A program made the position numbers and the translations under genes. A stretch of DNA of 64,000 nt from Mesostigma viride. Its lineage: Eukaryota > Streptophyta > Mesostigmatophyceae > Mesostigmatales > Mesostigmataceae. The stretch covers positions 1,783,211-1,847,210 of the forward strand of contig RPFO01000106.1 of NCBI GenBank assembly GCA_009746045.1, read 5' to 3'. Positions 56,593-64,000 of the stretch are shown here, piece by piece; position 1 is the stretch's first letter; each line of letters opens with the position of its first letter. The notes beneath the pieces are model-generated. The model was given only the letters and a program-made list of their open reading frames with translations, did not search any database and had not been told where the DNA came from.

Positions 56593-58602
56593 CCATCCAT
56601 CCATCCATCCCGAGCCACGAGGTAGCCATGGCTGACGGCGGAGCTCATAACTTTCACGTTTGAGCACCGAATTACGCCGTGAATATCACAGTCGACGCGT
56701 CTTTCTACGACGCACATGCTGATATAATTTTCCGACGCTATTACGCAATATACGATGAGCAAACGGCTCTCGACGCAACGCAGCCTGACGGCTGCACTCG
56801 GCAATGAAAATACGTCTGCAGCTTCGGCTGCAGCTTCGCCCTCAGGCCCGGCAGGCAGCTAGCGGTGACACTAGTCGCGCACTGGTGGTCGCCCAGCACC
56901 CGCCCGGGCTTCCCGCCTCGCCTTCAGCCTCGCCCGAGCCCAAACGCAGCCGCCCAACCGAACCTAGCTGGTCTGAGTACGACTTTGACGTTGACGAGTT
57001 ATTTTCAATCTTTGACGTCAACAGACCCGGCTATTTCGACAGGGCACCTATCCGGATCCTGGAGCTTTTGTTTTATTGGTCGTATGCCTCCCTTTTCGAC
57101 CTGTGCCAGCGCCTCCAACGCCATAAATGCTTCCGCAGCCAGTCTGACGGCCAGTTCCAGCCTCGTGCACCTGACCTGTCTCAGCTGGACGCGACCGCGC
57201 CTTCAGCTTGCCGCCCTCTTTTCCATCCTTCAGCGCAGTGCCATTGACGTCTGGCGCCCCATCCCCCTGACCGAATCCGCCCTCCTCCTCCACCTCAACG
57301 AAGCCCTCTCACAGCACGTGACGCCCCTAGCTGCAGATGTGGCAGCTGTGAGTCGCACGCTGGCTGCTGAGCTCCCCACCATCCCCACCGCCACCGCCAC
57401 CCTCCTCGCCTCCTCCACCGCCACCACCCCCACCTCCGACGCCATCACCGCCCAGCTCCGTGAAATCGACCAGCGTCTTAAAGACAACGCAATCGCCATC
57501 GAGGTCCTGCAGAACACCGCCGGCCTCACCGCCCAGGCGGTGAAGGACATTGCCGCCAAGCCAGCCCCTGCTGGCCTGGCCGGCGATGCTCCTCCCATCA
57601 CGACCTGGGCGGACATGCTTAAGCAGCACACCCGACCTCCACCACCTCCGCCGTCGCAGCACAGCTCCAGCGGCAGACGCTTGACCTCCGCGAGGAGGCC
57701 GAGCTCGCCAAGCGCAGCCTTAACGTCATTGTCAAGAATCTCAAGATGGAGGAAGGTGAGAATTCCGAGAAGCTTGCGCGTGCTTTTGAGAGAGGTATCC
57801 TTGATCGCATGGGCCTTACTGGTGAGATCGAGCTGGCCGCCCACCGCCTTCCCCGCGCGCGGGGTAAGGCAGGGCCGCCCCCGCTCCTTCTCACCTTTAA
57901 GACCCCGGCGGACAAGATTTCTTTTCTCAGACGCCGCAAGCGGCTCGAGAAGACTCTCTTCACCCTTGATGACGACCTGACCCTGGCGCAGCAACAACGG
58001 CGACGGGAGCTATGGCCGACCTACCTCCAGCTCCGGCAGACCAAGGCGGGACAGCCGGTGTACTGGAATGAGGGGGCGGCCATCTACGTCGGCCACATGA
58101 GCCCTGGCAGGCGACCCCCGCGGCCCCAGCGACTCCAGGCGCCCCAGCTTAGGGGAATACAGCAGTAGTAGTGTAGAATAGATAGACCGTGGCCATGTAC
58201 ATGTACGCCTCCGAGAGGCCCTATCCCAGCTAAGCCACGCGCTTTATTTAATCATGTACATGTGTGCCTATGATGAGCCACACTCCAGATGATGCCTAGC
58301 TTTATTTAGTTATGTTGTGCCCATGCAGGGAGTAACTCTCTGCTGAGCCGCCATGCCCTAGCTTCTTTGTATAGCTATGCTGATCTCCCCCCCCATGACA
58401 GGCTCCCCCTGATCGTTGGGCATAGCTTGAAGATCATGGGGATGCACGTGCCCTGGTGCACCTAGAGCAAGGGTCCGTTACATCCCCACCCTTGCAGGAA
58501 GTAGCTTAGGATGTATGATAGGCCATATGCCCCCTCTCAAGGGCTATGTGCTACATATACTCCGCAACGGAGTTATGTTACAATTCAATTCAATTCAATT
58601 CA
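56593..58602 (+). mobile_element. LINE insertion carrying ORF1 only, flanked by a 12-bp target-site duplication
   Basis: ATATTCCTTGAT occurs at 56581-56592 and again at 58603-58614, directly after a (CAATT)n tail. It brackets a 2.0-kb element with ORF1 and a 3' UTR but no ORF2. I infer a retrotransposed internally deleted or nonautonomous LINE. It inserted, in opposite orientation, into the 3' UTR of another LINE whose ORF2 end lies at 58688-58870. Confidence 0.8.
56804..58168 (+). pseudogene. LINE ORF1 (RNA-binding chaperone-type), two frameshifts
   Basis: The reading path changes frame at about 57130 and 57660. An N-terminal disordered part leads to SWSEYDFDVDELFSIF, then an Ala/Thr-rich linker and a coiled-coil-like AQLREIDQRLKDNAIAIE. 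The C-terminal domain holds ELAKRSLNVIVKNLKMEE, LLLTFKTPADKISFLRR, TLFTLDDDLTLAQQQRRREL and VYWNEGAAIYVGHM. This order (coiled coil, RNA-recognition-like fold, C-terminal domain) is that of L1-type ORF1 proteins. The last frame is intact to the stop at 58168. Confidence 0.75.
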
Positions 58603-58687
58603 ATATTCCTTGATGGATGGGTGGAGTGGAAGGAGCCGCGTAATCGAACTAACCTAACTCTAATCTAGCTAGTCTAGAAAAGTCCTA

Positions 58688-58870
58688 ACTACCCTACTCA
58701 TCAAAACGCCTCCTCCGCTTGGGGGGAGGTGGTTTGCCCACAGGGTCGGGTGTGTGAGCCTTGACAATCCTCTTCCACCGCGTCTTGTTCTGCATGGCGG
58801 TCCAAAGAAGGGAGAGAGAGTGGATACGGTATTCAAACTGGGCTGGGACCAGTAGGTCATCCAGCAACAT
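58688..58870 (-). pseudogene. LINE ORF2 C-terminal fragment
   Basis: Minus-strand reading LLDDLLVPAQFEYRIHSLSL, then LWTAMQNKTRWKRIVKAH and PPPPKRRRRFDE stop. The W..M..K.RWK.IV pattern is the conserved end of LINE ORF2. The copy is 5'-truncated, and its 3' UTR continues to 58615 and, beyond the nested insertion, at 56580-56540. Confidence 0.7.
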
Positions 58871-59010
58871 CATGTGCAGTTACGTGTAATTAATTAAAAT
58901 TAATTTGATATGCAGTTCCTAGTGACAGGTTTGCGGCCTTGCGGGCACCACGGCCCGAATCGCTATGCATGCCAAACTTGGTCACACATGCACGCCGGGA
59001 GATATCTTCT
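58869..59010 (-). mobile_element. LINE 3' fragments, plus-oriented tail abutting a minus-oriented ORF2 end
   Basis: TGTGCAGTTACGTGTAATTA is a plus-oriented tail module. It is followed by GGGCACCACGGCCCGAATCG, CTATGCATGCC, the reverse complement of the last ORF2 codons found at 37545-37590. Confidence 0.6.
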
Positions 59011-59302
59011 TACATCAAGTCGAGACAACATCTTACATGGTCAGGCCAGCTGCCATGCAGGGTTAGGCAACGCAGTTGCCAACATTGGACTTATTGATTC
59101 TCCCGATCTTTGGCCTGCGCTGCTTGTCTCCTTGATACCGCGACATGCATGATTTTATCGCTGACATGCAGAGCAAAGACGTTGTTGGCGTCATCCGCTC
59201 AACCCCTCTTACAGATATGGTCGGATATGCAGGATAAGCAGCGTAATTGCCAGGCGGACATTGTCAAAGACTACGAACCGACCCCCAACTGTGGCCGGTC
59301 CT

Positions 59303-59700
59303 AATTAATTAATTAACTAAACATACACGTAACGTACAGCTCGTTACGTGAGCATAAGTCCTCAGTATAGTCAAGGGGGATGGGATCGATCGATCGATGG
59401 ATGGAGCTAGCTATCTAAGACCTAGTTACGGGGTAGCACATGGGCACCACAGCCCGAATCACAGTGAATGCCATACTAGGTCACACGCGGATTGAGCCCC
59501 GGCCCACTGACTTGGGGTGGTCTCCTTCATTACTACCTGCCACCTATCCTTGCGGACCCGTCTGCCTCCAGATGACATGCAGACATGCCACGGGGCTGCC
59601 CTGGCGTGAGCCCATTGCGACGTGGGTAACACATATCCATGCCTAGCCTATCCCGGATCGAAGGTCCACAGGTGGCACCCCGGCCGCCGCTCGGCCCGGC
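59303..59700 (-). mobile_element. LINE 3' end (ORF2 C-terminus and 3' UTR), minus orientation
   Basis: Minus-strand reading RDRLGMDMCYPRRNGLTPGQ matches the plus-strand LINE at about 37390-37450. The 3' UTR ends GAGGACTTATGCTCACGTAA and a TTAATTAATTAATTAGG tail at 59303. It is 5'-truncated at about 59700. Confidence 0.75.
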
Positions 59701-60601
59701 CGGCCATGTGGGTCCTAGGAAATATAAAAAGCATGGTAGGCATAGTTTGATTAGCAAGATTAGCTCGAGGCCTCACTTGCTGCCAACCGCTACCGGTGAT
59801 CCCTGCCAATAAACCCGCCGAAAGCCTACTCAATCCGTCAGGACTACCTGCATGACAAGTGAGCCTCCCGGCTGTCATAACTTTGACCAACTAGCTGGCA
59901 GTGTATAGCATATCCGGAAATCGCGGCTCGCTATAGCTTCCTTGGCATGCATTTGTGTTGCCTTGTAAACATATGCCGCATGACAATCCGACAAACGGCC
60001 GGGTTCCCACCCTGCCTTCACAGCCAGCCGACACGCTTGGTGAGCGGCTCGAGCGGGCCACTTGCCATATGCATGCACTGCCATGCATGTACTGTAATTG
60101 CTGCTTGCCGGTACAGGTTTGTGCGCATCCCCCGTTCTGCACATCCACCGGCCGCAGGCGGGCTGCACCCGGCCTGACATTTGCCTCCTCGGCCCACAAG
60201 CTTATATATATATCCCGCATTGTGGCATGTGCAGCATCAGCTGGCTCGCATCTTCTAAGCCTTGGACCAATAATAGTGGACAGCTACGATGCTTGTCACG
60301 TGCCGGGTGGCAGGCTAAGAGCCAGGATCTTCAGTAGTCAGTAGACTGCAGCTGCAACATAATTCCCTCGATTCACCACCTCTTTGGCCATGCAGCGAAC
60401 TACAGGCATTTCATTGAGTGACATGCGATGGCTTCAGAAGTTCACAAGGCAGCCACTCTGCTCAGGGAAGCACTATACAATTCCATACCATACCATGGTT
60501 CCCATTGCCGGCGCGCCACTCGGGCTTCACAATACCCGCATTTATTCCCGGCATGAAATCATCCGACCGCCTGCCAGCTGGGCCGCGCCTCCTCCCCCCC
60601 C
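59701..60601. other. Stretch without recognised features
   Basis: Only short ORFs without motifs. It should include the 3' UTR of the minus-strand gene ending at 60602. Confidence 0.45.
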
Positions 60602-60756
60602 TCAGGGCCACCAGTGCCGCCACATTCTGCCGCTCCACGTGCTCGTGCCCACCCACAGGTACTGTGCCAGCTGGCACAGCGGGTTATTGGACACTTGGTG
60701 CCCTGCCTGTTTGAGACTGCCCCAGCTCCCATCCTCCCCACTGACCGCCATGCTGC

Positions 60757-60800
<44 letters not shown>

Positions 60801-62769
60801 CTGCCACTGCCAGTGCAGCCATGATCCTTGCCATCATGAGCACGATCATAGGCTACCCCCTCGAAAAGGCTGCCGCCGTCACCCGACACGCCATGACCTC
60901 CACCGGACGTGCCACCACCAACAACACCACCAACACCACCACGGGATGTGCCGCAAACACCACCCGACATGCCACCATCACGGCCAGACAGGTCATCATC
61001 AGCCATGCCACCATCCGACTCGCCCGATGTGCTGTCGCTGCTGCCGCTGAGGCCACCGTCGTAACCCCATCCGGCGCCATCACTGGCCGCACCACCCGAC
61101 ACCCCGCTGTCACTGGCCAGAGGAGAAGCCGGCCTTAGGGCCCCCCTCGACATCAGCAGAGGCTTGTGATCCACGTGGAGCGTGGGCGGTGGCGGCGGGC
61201 GGTAGGCAATGTCGCCGTTGGTCGCCATGTGGACGGCCCGTACGCCCGCAGGAGCGTGGGGCACCGTCACTTGCGCGCGGTGAAACCGTCGCACCGCCTT
61301 GCCGGAGGAGGCTGCAGAATGGAAGGAAGGAATGTGACATGGAAGGGGGTTGGTTGAGAAGGGAATCCTGTTCTCATGTATGCATACTAGTATGGATGGG
61401 TTTAGCGGGCGGGCGGTGATGAACGGTGATGAGATCATCAGTTCAAGCAACGCAGAGAGGCATTCGGAAACATCGACAGTTAGACACAACATTGAGTGGG
61501 CATAAGAGTGCACCGCGGACACGGCTGCGGCGATGGACGGAAACTACACCCGACCACCTACCGTATCGACTGTGTTCTGTATCCTCTGTGAGTCTAGCTG
61601 TCGTCGACAGAATCACAGCAATGCAAGAGTATCGATCTGGGTGGTTGACATCTATAGCCATCGAAGGATCACGTGAATAGATCTGCAGGGTCCATGTTAC
61701 GTGAATTGAAAGGACCAGTACTGCACCCGCCATGTTTTGTGGACAGCCTGCCTGATGGCGCAGAATATACTACCATGCATCGCAGCGGGCAACACAAAGA
61801 GCACTACAGTAAGGAAAGCACTCATGTCTCAGTAAAAACTTCAACAATAAATGCACGATAAAGTTAAAACAATAAAGTAAAAACAATAAAGTTAAGAGGC
61901 CATGGGAAAAAATCCACGCACCGTACATGATAACATTTAAAAGGCATGATAATAACATTAAATGATCAATTTCATGTTGAAGTCATTTTAGAAATTATCA
62001 ACGCATGCTCAACAGGGCTTGTACAAGTCACTGCGTTGATTAACGATTAGACCACCGCGTCGTGCCGGTTTCAGTAGTAGCTACTAACAGCTACTAACAA
62101 CTACTACAACGAGCCGACCTGTCTACAACAGCCCATGTTGCCCAGTGCATGGCATGTGGGACATGCCACTAGGGACTCCTGAAGGCGCCTCGTCCCGCGG
62201 CACGAAGACCTAGAGCCCTGTGCCAGCGAATCTCAGGTAAGTACAGCACTGCATGCCCATCATGCATAGCATGCAAAACTTCAAGCCCAAGCCGGCCAGG
62301 AGTCTATAGTTCCACAAATTACACACCTCCCCGCATACACCATTTGTCGGACCCAATCGGCGCCCGCAGCACCACCGACGTGTTTTTTGTCACCATGTCG
62401 CAGCCCGTGCCCACAACAAAAATGAATGTGCTCAACCACCCCACCCTGCGATAACCCACCCTGAGCCTGCGGCTCCACGGACAACTGTGTCGCCTGTGAT
62501 CACGTAGCATCCCTTGCCCACCATTATAAAGTAAAACACCCAAAAGAGTCATGCCTTGTGGCACTCGAGCAACCCACCCTGCGCCTGCAACGCCACGGCG
62601 GTATCGCGCGTGACCATGTAGCAGCCCTTGCCCGGCTTGATCATCTGGAACAGCAACCACGACCCGCTCGCCGCGACCATGATGGAGTAAACGCGCCCCT
62701 TGCGCACGGGGTAGTCCAACAAGCCCCCTTTGTCATAGCTGTGGTTCACGTATGCCATCGCGCTGTGGA
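60602..62769 (-). CDS. Unrecognised protein, two exons visible (5' end missing or unresolved)
   Basis: Minus-strand exons 62769-62578 and 61311-60602 join in phase. The first exon starts one base into a codon, so an upstream exon is expected, unless translation begins at the internal ATG (MAYVNHSYDKGG). The first exon looks like a folded domain: LLDYPVRKGRVYSIMVAA, SGSWLLFQMIKPGKGCYMVT. The second begins ASSGKAVRRFHRAQVTVPHA. It then becomes a Ser/Gly/Asp-rich disordered tail (GGLSGSSDSTSGESDGGM) with 14 consecutive Asp and ends WSGRMWRHWWP. I recognise no family. The C-terminal exon may be spliced differently near 60650. Intron 1 begins with two diverged copies of the exon end plus donor. 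Confidence 0.5.
60757..60799. repeat. (ATC)n microsatellite encoding poly-Asp on the minus strand
   Basis: Fourteen ATC/CAT units; on the minus strand GAT codons give Asp14 inside the unrecognised gene. Confidence 0.93.
62330..62577 (-). repeat. Diverged tandem copies of an exon end plus donor
   Basis: The exon ends GGCAAGGGCTGCTACATGGT, with CAGGCGCAGG|GTGGGTTGC. Downstream the pattern recurs as GGCAAGGGATGCTACGTGAT, with CAGGCTCAGG|GTGGGTTATC. It recurs again as GGCACGGGCTGCGACATGGT, with CGGGCGCCGATTGGGTCC. Spacing is about 110 bp. Confidence 0.8.
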
Positions 62770-63225
62770 CTGAAGCGGGGAAGGAAGGCAAGGGGGGCGG
62801 TTGATGAGGGTGGAAGGTGGGCCGCAAGGAGGGGCAAGGAACAAAAAAGTATAAATAACAAGATCATAATAATAATAATATGCCGGAGCTATGCACAAGT
62901 ATCACCCCAAACTGAGTACAAAAACCGAGATGGCATTATTCTGCCTGAACGTGGCTAGCAAGCCAAAGTGGAAAAGAATGTCACTACAACAGCCAGTTTA
63001 AAACGATCGAAACATGAAACAGATCTTCTGTTGTCCGGCCGTGGTGGCAACTGCCCTTACATCACCTCTTTCATCGCCGCCACTAAATGGCCAAGCCTCT
63101 GTCGCCACAGCAACGTCTGCAATGATTCTGGGCGCTAGCTAGGCATCGCTTCAAACCACTTCCAGTCCTCCACGGGTCTCCTTCCGGACCACGTAAACTA
63201 TAGATAGCCAGTCCTGTATTGTAAT
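62770..63225. other. Stretch without recognised features
   Basis: Upstream of the unrecognised minus-strand gene. Contains a short (AAT)n near 62865. No exon identified. Confidence 0.45.

Positions 63226-64000
<775 letters not shown>

Overview
The window is nuclear DNA of a eukaryote, most likely a unicellular alga or similar protist. Every gene I could assemble is split by spliceosomal introns with GT-AG borders (one GC-AG). Exons are GC-rich and keep reading phase across splice junctions. The introns are long and packed with minisatellites, and the intergenic space holds LINE retrotransposon debris. There is no sign of operons, bacterial genes or CRISPR. The species is not identified; a DGAT2-type acyltransferase with a GGFEEA block fits a microalga but does not prove it.

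Layout: (1) 567-5605, minus: N-terminal half of a DDX11/ChlR1-type iron-sulfur DNA helicase, running off the left edge. (2) 7149-14635, minus: complete six-exon DGAT2-family acyltransferase (333 aa) whose fourth intron carries a 2.5-kb purine array. (3) 15941-31333, plus: a large gene that I read as FAAP100-like (Fanconi core complex), with huge 48-bp, 56-bp, 28-bp, 37-bp, 60-bp and 23-bp arrays in its introns. (4) 33.3-39.2 kb: LINE island with a frameshifted endonuclease/reverse-transcriptase ORF2 and an inverted, more decayed copy. (5) 40184-45813, minus: five-exon coiled-coil protein (536 aa) of unknown function. (6) 46992-55806, plus: complete nine-exon mitochondrial, cytochrome b5-containing sulfite oxidase (608 aa). 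(7) 55.8-59.7 kb: nested LINE fragments, including an ORF1-only LINE with a 12-bp target-site duplication. (8) 60602-62769, minus: unrecognised gene with an Asp14 tract. (9) 63226-64000: compound trinucleotide tract ending in about 230 uninterrupted CAG units that reaches the window edge.

The most unusual observation is structural. In at least five genes the last bases of an exon together with its 5' splice site have been tandemly copied into the following intron, giving ladders of two to ten decoy donors. One intron shows the mirror image, with a 3' splice site plus the first bases of the exon copied about 13 times upstream. Several of the window's minisatellites thus appear to have been seeded on exon-intron junctions.

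The genes do not form one pathway. DDX11 and the FAAP100-like gene would both act in replication-fork and crosslink repair. DGAT2 makes triacylglycerol at the ER. Sulfite oxidase detoxifies sulfite in mitochondria. DGAT2/FAAP100-like and coiled-coil/SUOX are head-to-head pairs with 1.3- and 1.2-kb shared upstream regions.
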